Origin: Umezawaea sp049997955
GTDB taxonomy: Bacteria > Actinomycetota > Actinomycetes > Mycobacteriales > Pseudonocardiaceae
DNA length: 64,000 bases
Assembly: GCA_049997955.1 (NCBI GenBank)
Contig: JAEBDY010000008.1
Span: forward strand, 1-64,000
Reading direction: 5' to 3'
The notes below the pieces were generated by a model. It had not been told where the DNA came from and did not search any database. It was given only the letters and a program-made list of their open reading frames with translations. This document shows, piece by piece, positions 26,330 through 34,868 of this stretch; the stretch's first letter is position 1; each line of letters begins with the position of its first letter. The position numbers were made by a program, and so were the translations under genes.

Positions 26330-26562
26330 CACGCCCCACCACCCGGAAGGGAGGTGCACTCAAAGAGGGCAACGCGTCGACTTGACGCGGCACCCCTGAC
26401 AGCGGATACCCTTGACATTGACCGAATCTCCTTGTGTCGCAACACATTTAGGGGTCGTTCGAGTCGACGAAGTCGCGGAGGAACAGTCAGGCCCGCCAAG
26501 ACTTGGACTGTTCCCCCGCGACGACGTCAACGAGTTCTGTTCAGTTGTCGATCACGCTCAGA

Positions 26563-26760
26563 TCAAGCGTGCTCCGCCTCGAATTCCTTGCACCACGGAC
26601 ACAGCGGACGCGGTATGTCGATGCGCATCCAGCCGCCATCCGAGCACCACGAGCAGCGCAACCACGTCACGCGAACCCGCCCGGTATCCGGGTCCACCGC
26701 CGAGCGTCCGTTCCTCCATTTCCAGCGAGCCACGCAGGCACGTAACCTCACTGGCACCAC
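26563..26760 (-). CDS. small zinc-ribbon AICE protein
   Basis: 65 residues with two CxxC pairs, WLRCSWCSDGG and RPLCPWCKEFEAEHA, that should bind zinc. It sits in the element's minus-strand operon between the transfer ATPase and the regulator. AICEs often carry a short zinc-binding protein at this place; its job is unknown. The gap between it and the transfer gene (26330-26562) contains GTGTCGCAACAC, a short palindrome, and TTGACA at 26413. Confidence 0.6.
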   Translation of the reverse strand: MVPVRLRACVARWKWRNGRSAVDPDTGRVRVTWLRCSWCSDGGWMRIDIPRPLCPWCKEFEAEHA

Positions 26761-26831
26761 CTCACCTCGTGTGGTTGTGGGAGGTCCGGGGCGGGCAGGC
26801 CCTCAGAAGTCGCACCCGCCCCGGACCGGCT

Positions 26832-27221
26832 TCAGTAGTCGAACTCCTCCACCTGATGCAGCTCAGAGGGCAAGAACCGCGCAGGCAGATCCACGAACAG
26901 CGCCAGGCCGTCCAACGCCCGCAGACCAGCAGGCACCCCGCCGTGCCCCAGCAGCCCGAACGGATCAGCTTCCTGCCGGTAGCGGTCCGCCACATCCCCG
27001 AGCAGCCGCAACATGTCGACCTCCAGCGCGTCGCAGTACACAGCCAGGCTCAACGTCGACGGGGCACGGGTACCGGCCTCAATCTTGCTCAGCGTGGCCG
27101 TGGAAACACCGAAGCCCGTGGCCACGTGCGTGGACCTCACGCCGCGTTCCCTCCGCAGGCCACGAAGATGCGCACCGAGCAGTTGGGTGTACTGCGGCCG
27201 AGGCACCACCCGCACCGTCAC
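26832..27221 (-). CDS. XRE-family helix-turn-helix regulator
   Basis: 129 residues. The helix-turn-helix is at residues about 15-70 (LGAHLRGLRRERGVRSTHVA, then GVSTATLSKIEAGTRAPS). The C-terminal part is specific and without a known fold. The ATG overlaps the previous gene's stop (ATGA). It probably tunes element gene expression alongside the GntR repressor. Confidence 0.85.
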   Translation of the reverse strand: MTVRVVPRPQYTQLLGAHLRGLRRERGVRSTHVATGFGVSTATLSKIEAGTRAPSTLSLAVYCDALEVDMLRLLGDVADRYRQEADPFGLLGHGGVPAGLRALDGLALFVDLPARFLPSELHQVEEFDY

Positions 27222-27517
27222 CGGGTCACCTCCGGAGCCGTGCCGTAGCCACCCGCGCCTGACTCGCTGAACCAGTGCGCCAACTGCCCCCGTCGAGGGG
27301 TGGTCGGGTCCAGGACCGTGGCGAGCAAGCCCGCTTCCGATGACAGGCGCGACAGGAATGCCGCCAACTCCCGAGGCCCGTCCACACCATGTGACGCCGT
27401 GATCACCAGGACACCGGGGTCCAACTTCAGCCGCAACGCGTAACTGCCCGTCTCCGGATCGCTGGCACTTTCGATTACCGCTTCCGGCCCAATCTCGAAC
27501 TTCGCCTTGAGGAACAT
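27218..27517 (-). CDS. hypothetical AICE protein, 99 residues
   Basis: Start MFLKAKFEIGPEAVIESASD; no recognised domain. It looks like a mixed alpha/beta protein with no membrane segment. It is coupled to the XRE gene by a 4-bp overlap and lies 10 bp after the Pra-like gene, so it belongs to the transfer/replication operon. Frame open upstream of 27517 is the shadow of the Pra-like gene. Confidence 0.65.
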   Translation of the reverse strand: MFLKAKFEIGPEAVIESASDPETGSYALRLKLDPGVLVITASHGVDGPRELAAFLSRLSSEAGLLATVLDPTTPRRGQLAHWFSESGAGGYGTAPEVTR

Positions 27518-27527
27518 TCCCGCCGCC

Positions 27528-27947
27528 TCAGGCCGCGTTCTGCTGGGACGCGGGCTTGGACTCGGCCTTGACCCCACGGTTCGGAGCCAGCGCCGACACC
27601 ATGTCGTCAGCCCAGATGGTGTAGTTGACCCAGCCGTCCCGCACGTATGGCGTGACCTTGAGTCCACGGAACACCGCCGGGCGGAACGGCGTGCCAGCCA
27701 GCGTCTCCGGCGGAACCGGCTGAACGGCCGCAGCCATCTTCACGACCTGCCCCGTGTTCTTCCCCTTTGCCGACGGGTCAGTCCCCTGCACCGCCCACAC
27801 CGGCAGACCCGTGATCTTGCAAACGGCAGGCTTGCTCTTACCGCCCTCAGCCCAGTCCACCGCCCGATCCACGCTCATCACGAAGAACCCCTCAGGGAAC
27901 AGCTCATCGAACGTGATCGGGAACCTGTGACCACCTGGGATAGCCAT
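27528..27947 (-). CDS. Pra-like activator of AICE replication and excision
   Basis: 139 residues from MAIPGGHRFPITFDELFPEG. The pattern (FPITFDELFPEG, then VQPVPPETLAGTPFRPAVF, then a polar C-terminus) matches proteins annotated in AICEs as plasmid replication, integration and excision activator, after Pra of pSAM2. It is the first gene of the minus-strand operon and faces the GntR repressor gene across a 160-bp gap. In pSAM2 the KorSA repressor silences pra; the same logic is likely here. Confidence 0.75.
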   Translation of the reverse strand: MAIPGGHRFPITFDELFPEGFFVMSVDRAVDWAEGGKSKPAVCKITGLPVWAVQGTDPSAKGKNTGQVVKMAAAVQPVPPETLAGTPFRPAVFRGLKVTPYVRDGWVNYTIWADDMVSALAPNRGVKAESKPASQQNAA

Positions 27948-28109
27948 CTTGTGCACCTTCCGTTGATCTTCCGTTGCTCCCGCGTGAAGCCTGCCCACTC
28001 GGGCCATGTCATACATATTAACTGTATGAGTTGTACTTGTGTTCCCAGTTTGCTTGCCCCGATCGGGTGACATCTATGTCTCAGACAGCTCTGTCGGTAC
28101 AGTCAGCGC
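27948..28109. promoter_or_regulatory. divergent control region of the Pra-like gene and GntR repressor
   Basis: Locally AT-rich. It contains TCATAC (28009-28014) and GTATGA (28024-28029), a 6-bp inverted repeat with a 9-base spacer. This is a fair candidate for the repressor site. Confidence 0.4.
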
Positions 28110-28484
28110 ATGAGCACCGACGCCGCAGACGCGCGTCCCGCGTACCAACGAGTCGCCGATGAGCTGCGCCACGCCATCGCCTCAGGCAAGTACGCGCCCG
28201 GCGACCAGCTCCCCACCTTGGCCGAACTAGCCGAGCAACATGGCATCGCCGTGATGACCGTTCGCGAGTCGATCAAGATCCTCGTGACCGAAGGCCTGGT
28301 CGTCTCCCGACAGGGCAAAGGCGTCTTCGTGCTCCGCACCCCCACCGCCGAGGAATCACCCGCATCCGGTGCCGAAATCCTCACGGTGCTGCACAACCTG
28401 GAGAAGACGGTCGAACGCTTGAATGATCGACTGACGGCGGTCGAGGCCCAGCTAGACGGGTCTCTACCACGTCAAGCCGAGTAG
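28110..28484 (+). CDS. GntR-family repressor (KorSA-like)
   Basis: 124 residues. The N-terminal winged helix AYQRVADELRHAIASGKYAP, with MTVRESIKILVTEGLVVSRQ, is typical of GntR. There is no large effector domain, only a short helical tail (LEKTVERLNDRLTAVEAQLD) that could form a coiled-coil dimer. This matches KorSA-type AICE repressors that keep the element integrated. Confidence 0.88.
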   Translation: MSTDAADARPAYQRVADELRHAIASGKYAPGDQLPTLAELAEQHGIAVMTVRESIKILVTEGLVVSRQGKGVFVLRTPTAEESPASGAEILTVLHNLEKTVERLNDRLTAVEAQLDGSLPRQAE

Positions 28485-28590
28485 CCATGTCCTCCACTCG
28501 TTCCGCGATGCGCGCCACCGCCGACATCACCTCACGCCACTCATCACCCGTGAGCCGAGGCACGGCGTCCACCTGTTCCTTGCGCGTCAT
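28381..28590 (-). CDS. small coiled-coil protein, 69 residues
   Basis: MTRKEQVDAVPRLTGDEWRE and following heptads (AVARIAERVEDMATRLDVVE) indicate a helical or coiled-coil protein. A strong GGAGGGG 5 bases before the ATG at 28590 supports translation. The last third overlaps the convergent GntR gene by 104 bp. Function unknown. Confidence 0.55.
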   Translation of the reverse strand: MTRKEQVDAVPRLTGDEWREVMSAVARIAERVEDMATRLDVVETRLAGPRPPSVDHSSVRPSSPGCAAP

Positions 28591-28627
28591 CGCTTCCCCT
28601 CCAGTCTCGATCACCCCCGTTAGCCGG

Positions 28628-28885
28628 TCAGTTCCGTTCGTCGGAACCTCCCGCGGACAGAGCCACCGGAGCAGGCAGACAAGCCCGGCACCGTTCCGCG
28701 AACCGCGCAGCAACGTCGGCCAGACCCTCAGCCAACTGCGCCGCCAGTTCGACACTGCCCGGCTCCCCGTCCACCTGGACGACGAACAGCCCTCCACCGA
28801 AGTCCACGACGAGTTGCGGACGCCCCGCCTCATCCACGGCGACCCGAGCCGCGTCCCCGAACCTCGGATGAACCACCACGTTCAT
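28628..28885 (-). CDS. hypothetical AICE protein, 85 residues
   Basis: MNVVVHPRFGDAARVAVDEA starts 8 bases after GGAGGGG. The first half looks like beta strands (RPQLVVDFGGGLFVVQVDGE), the second like a helix. It is followed 37 bp later by the coiled-coil gene on the same strand. No family recognised. Confidence 0.6.
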   Translation of the reverse strand: MNVVVHPRFGDAARVAVDEAGRPQLVVDFGGGLFVVQVDGEPGSVELAAQLAEGLADVAARFAERCRACLPAPVALSAGGSDERN

Positions 28886-28969
28886 GACCTTGACCCCTCC
28901 CTGCGCGCGGACAGGGTGAACCACCCTGCACCAAGAACTATCGGCGCTAGGGTGGCCAGGGAGTACGAA

Positions 28970-28997
28970 ATGCGCGATGCGCGCATGACATGCGCAT
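28970..28997. promoter_or_regulatory. ATGCGC palindrome cluster, probable operator
   Basis: ATGCGC, then the palindromes ATGCGCGCAT (28977-28986) and ATGCGCAT (28990-28997), lie 20-50 bp before the XRE/TPR gene. This suggests autoregulation. Confidence 0.4.
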
Positions 28998-29019
28998 AGG
29001 CGCAGATAGGGGACGGCGG

Positions 29020-30222
29020 GTGGAGACGTTCGGCGAAGCACTCAAGCGGCTGCGCATGGCCGCACACCTCAGCCAGTCCGACCTAGCCAAGGCGGCAGCG
29101 TGGAGCCAAAGCCAAGTTAGCCGCGCGGAGGGCAACCGGTTTACACCCGATGAAGCCACGGTGGCACGGCTCGACTTGCTCTTGCAGGCACAGGGCAGCC
29201 TGATCAAGGCTCACACGATGAGCGCTGCCAACACGAACGGCAAGGCGGCGGACGTCAACACGCCGTGGGCGATCAGCGACATCGTGCGCCAGATCCACCG
29301 GACCGACATCGGCAGCGAGACCATCGATCAGCTCCACGTCATCACCGAGGAACTGTGCTGCGAGTACGCATGGCGGAACGCCACAGACTTGCGCCGCGAT
29401 GCTCAGTTGCAGCTTGAGTACGTCGGCCAACTGCTGAACGGCCCCAGCACCCTGCGCGAACACCGCGAGCTGATGGTCATCGCCGGATGGCTCACGCTGC
29501 TCATCGGCTGCGTTGACTACGACCTCGGCTTGCCTCGCCACGCGGAGAGCGCCAGGACAGCCGCCTACCAACTAGGCCGCGAGTCCGGCCACGGCGAAAT
29601 CGTCGCCTGGTCGTTCGAGATGAGCGCATGGTTCGCCCTCACCCAAGGGCGCCTACGTTCAGTCGCGGAATACACCGAGGCTGGCACCAAGGCAGCGCCA
29701 AACGCATCTGTCGCAGTTCAACTCGCCGCACAAACGGCCAAGGCTCAGGCGAGAATGGGCAACCGTCTCGAAGTTCAAAAGATTCTGGACGACGGCTACC
29801 GCAGACTCGGCCAGCATGAGCATCCGTTGCGACCCGAAAATCATTTCGTGATCGATCCAACGAAATGGGACTTCTATGCTATGGACTGCTACAGACTGGT
29901 CGGCGACAACGAACGAGCTACAGAACACGCACTAGCCGTCCTGAAGCTTTCGCACAAAGCTGATGGAAGTGAACGAAGCCCGATGAGAGCAAGTGAGGCT
30001 CGACTCACGATTGCAGTAACTTCCCTGCAAGCGGGCGATATCGAATCCGCAGCAGACTGGGCACACCAGGCATTTAATGCCGACAGGAAGTCGATTACGC
30101 ATCTGGAAATGCTGGCAGATGAGCTTTCTGAGCACCTCGACAAAATGATGCCGAAAGACACAGCAGCGCGACCACTCCGAGAAGAGATAGCTTCTTTTCG
30201 CGCATCGACACCGCCCCGTTAG
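29020..30222 (+). CDS. XRE regulator with helical repeat (TPR-like) domain
   Basis: 400 residues from GTG 29020, preceded by AGGGGA. The N-terminal helix-turn-helix (FGEALKRLRMAAHLSQSDLA, SQSQVSRAEGNRFTP) is followed by about 300 residues of helical repeats with a conserved WxxLxxGxxxYD-like segment. This is the layout of actinobacterial sporulation- or conjugation-linked XRE-TPR regulators that may bind peptide or small signals. The 3' half becomes AT-richer, marking the change toward cargo. Confidence 0.82.
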   Translation: METFGEALKRLRMAAHLSQSDLAKAAAWSQSQVSRAEGNRFTPDEATVARLDLLLQAQGSLIKAHTMSAANTNGKAADVNTPWAISDIVRQIHRTDIGSETIDQLHVITEELCCEYAWRNATDLRRDAQLQLEYVGQLLNGPSTLREHRELMVIAGWLTLLIGCVDYDLGLPRHAESARTAAYQLGRESGHGEIVAWSFEMSAWFALTQGRLRSVAEYTEAGTKAAPNASVAVQLAAQTAKAQARMGNRLEVQKILDDGYRRLGQHEHPLRPENHFVIDPTKWDFYAMDCYRLVGDNERATEHALAVLKLSHKADGSERSPMRASEARLTIAVTSLQAGDIESAADWAHQAFNADRKSITHLEMLADELSEHLDKMMPKDTAARPLREEIASFRASTPPR

Positions 30223-30251
30223 CCTGAGATTAAACCCGTCAATTGCATACG

Positions 30252-32099
30252 CTAACTAATTGCAACCATTATGCACCTCTTGAGATCCATTAGCCCAAGG
30301 GGCTGCGCCTCACCCGAAGAATAGGTTGCAGCCAACGCTTCGGAGAGATCTGGAATCCCCTTAAACGGACTAATGCTGAGAATAGCAGCCATCAGAGACT
30401 TCCCGTGCGAGAGGGAGTGCCATTCAAGCTCCCATCGTTCATCAATCAATCGCTTTACATCTCTCACAACTACGTCAAATTCATCCGCACGACTCACATA
30501 TGACTGCGCTTTTACCGCCAGGTAAGATTCAAGCTTTTCCAGCTTCGTTCGACCTTCCGGCTTCCCCATTGGGTATCTAATTGATAGCTCACGCGCCACA
30601 AGCTCAGCAATAACATCCTCTTTCTTGGAGTCAGCCTCGTTGCGCATTACAGCAATTACCACTGAATGTTCTATCGACCTACCCGCGCGCTTGAAGGTCT
30701 GAACAATAAGATCAGGATCGACCAGTTCGTTTTCAAGCATTCTTCCATGCCAAATGTGCAAATTTGGGTGGCGGTTCAGAAAACTATCTCTGTCATCATC
30801 TGACAACATGTCACGATCACGTAGGCAAATCCAAGGAAGTACTTCTCCGATCTTCTCCAAAGTAAGACAGGTATCCATTACGCGGTCCACGCTTCCGGCG
30901 ACAACAACCTTGCAGCGACTTAGATCAATAGGAAATAAGGCCCGCAAAATATTCTCATCGTTGTGCCCTTCCACGATTACCATTGCATCGCTCTGCAACA
31001 GCGAAGATGGGGACACACCCATACCTGCGAGCAAAGCTGTACGCTTCTCGCTATTTTCCAATCGAACAAGTTGGTTAGGCTCGTCAACGTCAGGAGGCAA
31101 CATTTCCATAAGCGAGCGAGGCGGCATTGAGACAATCAAATTTGGGGAATGACTAACGGCAAGGACTTGTGCCCTATCCGCCATTTCCGTCATCGTCTCA
31201 AAAACTGCCACCTGCAAGGTTGGATGCAGATGCTGCTCAGGCTCGTCGAGCAATAGAACACCGCCACGAGCACTCAAACGCCGAACGAAATATATGAGAT
31301 TTAGCATTTCTTGTTCACCCGAAGAAAGCGCTGACACGTCATGCTTTGCGCCATGCGCAGTCTCAACAAGTATCCTCATACCCTTTTCTGAATCAATTTC
31401 AGGCTGAGTTAGCCCCTTTCCCGTCGCGGCCTTGAACTTATCGTTTATTACCTGATATTCGTTTGACTGCTGTTCACCACGCCTGGCCGCAGTCAGATCC
31501 AAATAGTCGGATGTCGCCAAGTAGTCAAGGACGTTACCAGAGTGATATCCATGCCGATACTTTAGAATACCCTCTTCTGCCACCTTTCGAGCCTGCTCTC
31601 GGCGCTCCTCTCCAAACATGCCAAGGTCGATACTCATCCCAGATCCAACAGAAGCATTCCGAGAGGCCGGCATAAAATCAACTATTCCGAACTTGTAATC
31701 GCGCCGAAACCTAGCATTCCGCAGATGGTTAATGGGAAACTCTTCTTTGGAAGGATACGAGCCCCCTGACGCCGAACTCCAACTTTTCGCAATTCGAGCC
31801 GTCTCGGGAATCTCACGTACAACTTCCCTTGAAGATCTGCGCCATTCCGCGATGGCTTCCCTCTCTTCCTTGGTCAAGAAAATCTCAAGTTCAATACGAG
31901 CGGAATTTCCCCAAGGTCCAACCACCGATTCATCTGCCGACGCATAACGTGACCAAGCAAGCAATATTGCTTCTAGAACCAGAGTCTTTCCGGTTCCATT
32001 CTTTCCACTTATGACAACAACCGGCTCATTTTCGAGCCCGTCAATCGACACATGCTTAATTCCTTTGTAATTTGTAATCTCAAAGCCTTTAATTCTCAA
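30252..32099 (-). CDS. AAA ATPase-TOPRIM fusion (OLD/PARIS-like), probable anti-phage protein
   Basis: 615 residues from TTG 32099, preceded by AAGGAG. The N-terminal ABC-type ATPase has Walker A GKNGTGKT at 32-39, signature LSSGEQEMLNL near 258 and Walker B GVLLLDEPEQHLHP near 285. A TOPRIM-like nuclease domain follows: MVIVEGHNDENILRALFP near 370, WICLRDRDMLSDDD near 425, then a GRMLENELVDPDLI segment. This order is that of OLD-family nucleases; the second half also recalls the DUF4435 TOPRIM of PARIS AriB, which would make this a one-gene AriA-AriB. The choice between them is inference. The gene is clearly AT-richer than its surroundings, as expected of recently gained cargo. Confidence 0.85.
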   Translation of the reverse strand: MRIKGFEITNYKGIKHVSIDGLENEPVVVISGKNGTGKTLVLEAILLAWSRYASADESVVGPWGNSARIELEIFLTKEEREAIAEWRRSSREVVREIPETARIAKSWSSASGGSYPSKEEFPINHLRNARFRRDYKFGIVDFMPASRNASVGSGMSIDLGMFGEERREQARKVAEEGILKYRHGYHSGNVLDYLATSDYLDLTAARRGEQQSNEYQVINDKFKAATGKGLTQPEIDSEKGMRILVETAHGAKHDVSALSSGEQEMLNLIYFVRRLSARGGVLLLDEPEQHLHPTLQVAVFETMTEMADRAQVLAVSHSPNLIVSMPPRSLMEMLPPDVDEPNQLVRLENSEKRTALLAGMGVSPSSLLQSDAMVIVEGHNDENILRALFPIDLSRCKVVVAGSVDRVMDTCLTLEKIGEVLPWICLRDRDMLSDDDRDSFLNRHPNLHIWHGRMLENELVDPDLIVQTFKRAGRSIEHSVVIAVMRNEADSKKEDVIAELVARELSIRYPMGKPEGRTKLEKLESYLAVKAQSYVSRADEFDVVVRDVKRLIDERWELEWHSLSHGKSLMAAILSISPFKGIPDLSEALAATYSSGEAQPLGLMDLKRCIMVAIS

Positions 32100-32556
32100 G
32101 TTATCTCCTTAGCTATGCCGTTGATCAAAGGACAGCGTAGATCAGGGTTCGCAAGTACCTAACGACGCCGCGCGCGTCACTGACAGTGTTGCTGAAATCA
32201 GCTATATGGGATCAAGGCGCGCCGCCTGCGGCGGCGCGCTCTGAGCCTGTCACCTTCCAGCATGGCCACCCATCCATCCCGACCAAGCCGACCTCCGCTT
32301 CGCTGCGTCGGCTAGCCGGGCGGCGCGGCCCCGAAGCGGCGTAGCGGCGCGCCACCCCAGGCGACGCGCACGCTTCAACTCAACTTGGCAGCACAACTAG
32401 GTCGGACGATCGCACGCATGGTCGGCTTGGTCGAGCTGGGCACGGCGATCGGCTGCCGCGACGGCTTCGCCGCCTTGCCAACGTAGGCCACGGTCATCCT
32501 GAAGCCATCCCGATGGACGTTGTTACGTTTGGGCCCTCTCCACCGATGATTGGAGC
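32100..32556. other. 457-bp gap between divergent cargo genes
   Basis: Contains a 10-bp perfect hairpin GCGCGCCGCC-TGC-GGCGGCGCGC (32217-32239) and a GC-rich stretch up to about 32360. No supported gene: the longest minus-strand frame (32375-32578) overlaps the NACHT start and has poor codon use. Promoters for both cargo genes must lie here. Confidence 0.5.
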
Positions 32557-34650
32557 ATGCGCGGTGGTGTGTGGTCATGGGTCAGTGGTGTCGCGTTCGC
32601 AGGCGTCATAGCAAGCTTTTGGATTTTCATTGCTTCTGGCGGTCCTGAACGATTAGATACTGGCGACAAAATCTCTAGTATTGGCAGCTTGATTGTTGGT
32701 TTTGCATCACTGCTGGTCGCTCTAGTCGCACTACGTCAAGCAATGCAAGTAAGTTCAATTGATCCCGCCACTCAGCTACAGCGTGCTATTTCAGACTTGG
32801 CTCAATTAGTTGACAGGCAATGGGAACGAGAAGCCGGAATACGTGGACTATTACATCCTGAACCATTAAGAGTTCAATGGTCATCTACCGGACGTCCAGT
32901 AGCAGCTCCTGCATCCGAGGTAGTGGAACCGATACCCGGAGTACGTCCCATTCGCCTGCGACTTAATGGTGACGTAAGCACAGTCGCCGAAACTTGGAAA
33001 AAACTACCCGCACAGCAATTAGTGATTATTGGCGCACCCGGTGCAGGTAAAACCACTTTGACCGTCTTACTGGTCCGACAATTATTAGCTCGTCGCCAGA
33101 TCGAAGAACCGGTTCCAGTTCTATTGACTCTCGCTGGCTGGGATCCCGAAAACGTACATCTCGAAACTTGGCTAACCGAGCGAATAAAGGCCGATTACCC
33201 ACAACTAATGAACAAGCGCACTTATGGCCTTGACGCCACTATGCGCCTCGTAGATAGATCATGCATAATACCCGTACTTGACGGGTTAGACGAAATGCCC
33301 GAAAAGAGTCGCGGGAATGCGATAGCCGCACTCAATATGGCAGTTGCAAATAACAGGCCTTTAGTATTGACATGCAGATCCGATGAGTATGAACAGGCAA
33401 TCGCACAGGCTGGTACTCCACTATCCCGTGCAGTAGTGGTAGAACTGAAGCCAGTGAAGTTACTAGGTATTTCGCATTATCTTACTTCTGGGCAAGTCGA
33501 TGGCAACAATAGATGGGCAGGCGTTCTTGAAAATCTGCGCGCCGAACCTGCCGGGATCTTAGCGCAAACCTTGTCAACACCTCTAATGGTCTATCTTGCA
33601 AGAGTCGCCTATTCCACCCCTGCCGCAAATCCTGCAGATCTGCTCAAATTTAACGATATAAATAGCACGAGAAACCACCTGATTTCCGCCTACTTGCCAA
33701 TGATGTATCGACCGCGCCAGCCTGAAAAGAATAAACCTCGTGCTTCAAAAGAATACAGGCTTGAAAAGTCTCAAAAGTGGTTGTCTTTTTTCGCTCAATC
33801 CATGGATTCAGCTGGAACGCGCGGCATCAGTCCATGGTCATTTCAGCCACCGATCTTTGCATCATGGAAAAGCACACTACGCGCCGGAACGATTCTTACT
33901 TCTATATTAGTTGCGCTAATACTAGCGGCCAAGTTTCCTGGGAATCTTGGACAATTCGGTGAGATTGTACAAATAATACCTACACTCCTGATCAGTTTTC
34001 TCCTGATATCCACTACCATCGACGTAGCTTCCCGTAGTGAAAATATAAGGCCGACCCGAATCCGGATCCAACCCCTTCGCTTCATCTTGGGAGCAATCGC
34101 CGGACCACTTGCGCTTATAGCATTTTCCTTCGTAATTGTATACACATTTCAGTGGCTCGGTCTTTACGATTTTCCAGAGAGAGGAAATAGGTCAGAGAGA
34201 AACACGATAGGTACTATTCTGATCATGCTCAGTATGGCAGGCGGAGCCGTCGCCGCCGGACTGACCAGAAGAATATCTGAAATTGAAGCGCCAGACCCGA
34301 TAATGGCACTCCGCCATGACCGAAAGGCGCTCCTGATCGTCACCCTCTTTCCTCTTGCGACCAGCGGTATTCTATTCACAATTCTCGTCGGTGGCACATC
34401 CACAGTTCTTACCGGTATGTTCTTTGGACTTATTCTGGTCACCGCGCCTGCGCAAGCTTTTGGCGTAGGGAAGGCCTGGCTTAATTGGCAACTTAACCGC
34501 GCTTGGTTAAGCGCAGCCGGAGTCGCCCCTTGGGATCTTCTTGACTTCCTTGAAGACGCTCACTATCGAGGGGTGTTACGTGTTGTCGGCATGCAATATC
34601 AATTCCGACACGCAATACTTCAAGACCATCTTACTCAAAAACAAAATTGA
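32557..34650 (+). CDS. membrane NACHT-domain NTPase (STAND), probable immunity protein
   Basis: 697 residues. Two N-terminal membrane helices (about 8-28 and 45-62). Then a NACHT-type NTPase with Walker A GAPGAGKTTL near 160 and extended Walker B CIIPVLDGLDEMPE near 238. About six more membrane helices fill residues 435-655, and the tail is MQYQFRHAILQDHL. NACHT proteins of this layout are frequent in actinobacterial mobile elements; NACHT proteins in general include proven anti-phage sensors. ATG 32557 has GGAG only one base away, so a GTG at 32569 may be the true start. AT-rich relative to the host. Confidence 0.85.
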   Translation: MRGGVWSWVSGVAFAGVIASFWIFIASGGPERLDTGDKISSIGSLIVGFASLLVALVALRQAMQVSSIDPATQLQRAISDLAQLVDRQWEREAGIRGLLHPEPLRVQWSSTGRPVAAPASEVVEPIPGVRPIRLRLNGDVSTVAETWKKLPAQQLVIIGAPGAGKTTLTVLLVRQLLARRQIEEPVPVLLTLAGWDPENVHLETWLTERIKADYPQLMNKRTYGLDATMRLVDRSCIIPVLDGLDEMPEKSRGNAIAALNMAVANNRPLVLTCRSDEYEQAIAQAGTPLSRAVVVELKPVKLLGISHYLTSGQVDGNNRWAGVLENLRAEPAGILAQTLSTPLMVYLARVAYSTPAANPADLLKFNDINSTRNHLISAYLPMMYRPRQPEKNKPRASKEYRLEKSQKWLSFFAQSMDSAGTRGISPWSFQPPIFASWKSTLRAGTILTSILVALILAAKFPGNLGQFGEIVQIIPTLLISFLLISTTIDVASRSENIRPTRIRIQPLRFILGAIAGPLALIAFSFVIVYTFQWLGLYDFPERGNRSERNTIGTILIMLSMAGGAVAAGLTRRISEIEAPDPIMALRHDRKALLIVTLFPLATSGILFTILVGGTSTVLTGMFFGLILVTAPAQAFGVGKAWLNWQLNRAWLSAAGVAPWDLLDFLEDAHYRGVLRVVGMQYQFRHAILQDHLTQKQN

Positions 34651-34744
34651 TCTGGAAGCATTGTCGCCCATCTTCTTCGCTCGGCATCCTGGCTTCGCAG
34701 TTACGATTACATCAGGCGGCATACCAGGCGGGAAGGTGAAAATA

Positions 34745-34770
34745 TCCGTGCCCCTCGCGTGCCCCATCTC
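34745..34770 (+). repeat. 26-bp repeat, right copy
   Basis: Exact copy of 21734-21759 (within int). Four GGTCAG hexamers follow at 34773, 34803, 34828 and 34844. Either a leftover of an older integrase 3' end or an arm-type binding region beside attR. Confidence 0.7.
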
Positions 34771-34868
34771 AGGGTCAGAGGGGGTAAATCAGGGGTACTG
34801 GCGGTCAGTGCGGGTGGTTACGCCGCAGGTCAGAGAGTTGGCTGGTCAGGGGCATGATCATTGCCAGA

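Noticed and set aside
26412..27262. Plus-strand frames in the AICE small-gene region
   Set aside because: Pro/Arg/His-rich shadows of the minus-strand zinc-ribbon and XRE genes.
32375..32578. 67-residue minus-strand gene before the NACHT gene
   Set aside because: Poor codon use, no start signal, overlap with the NACHT start.
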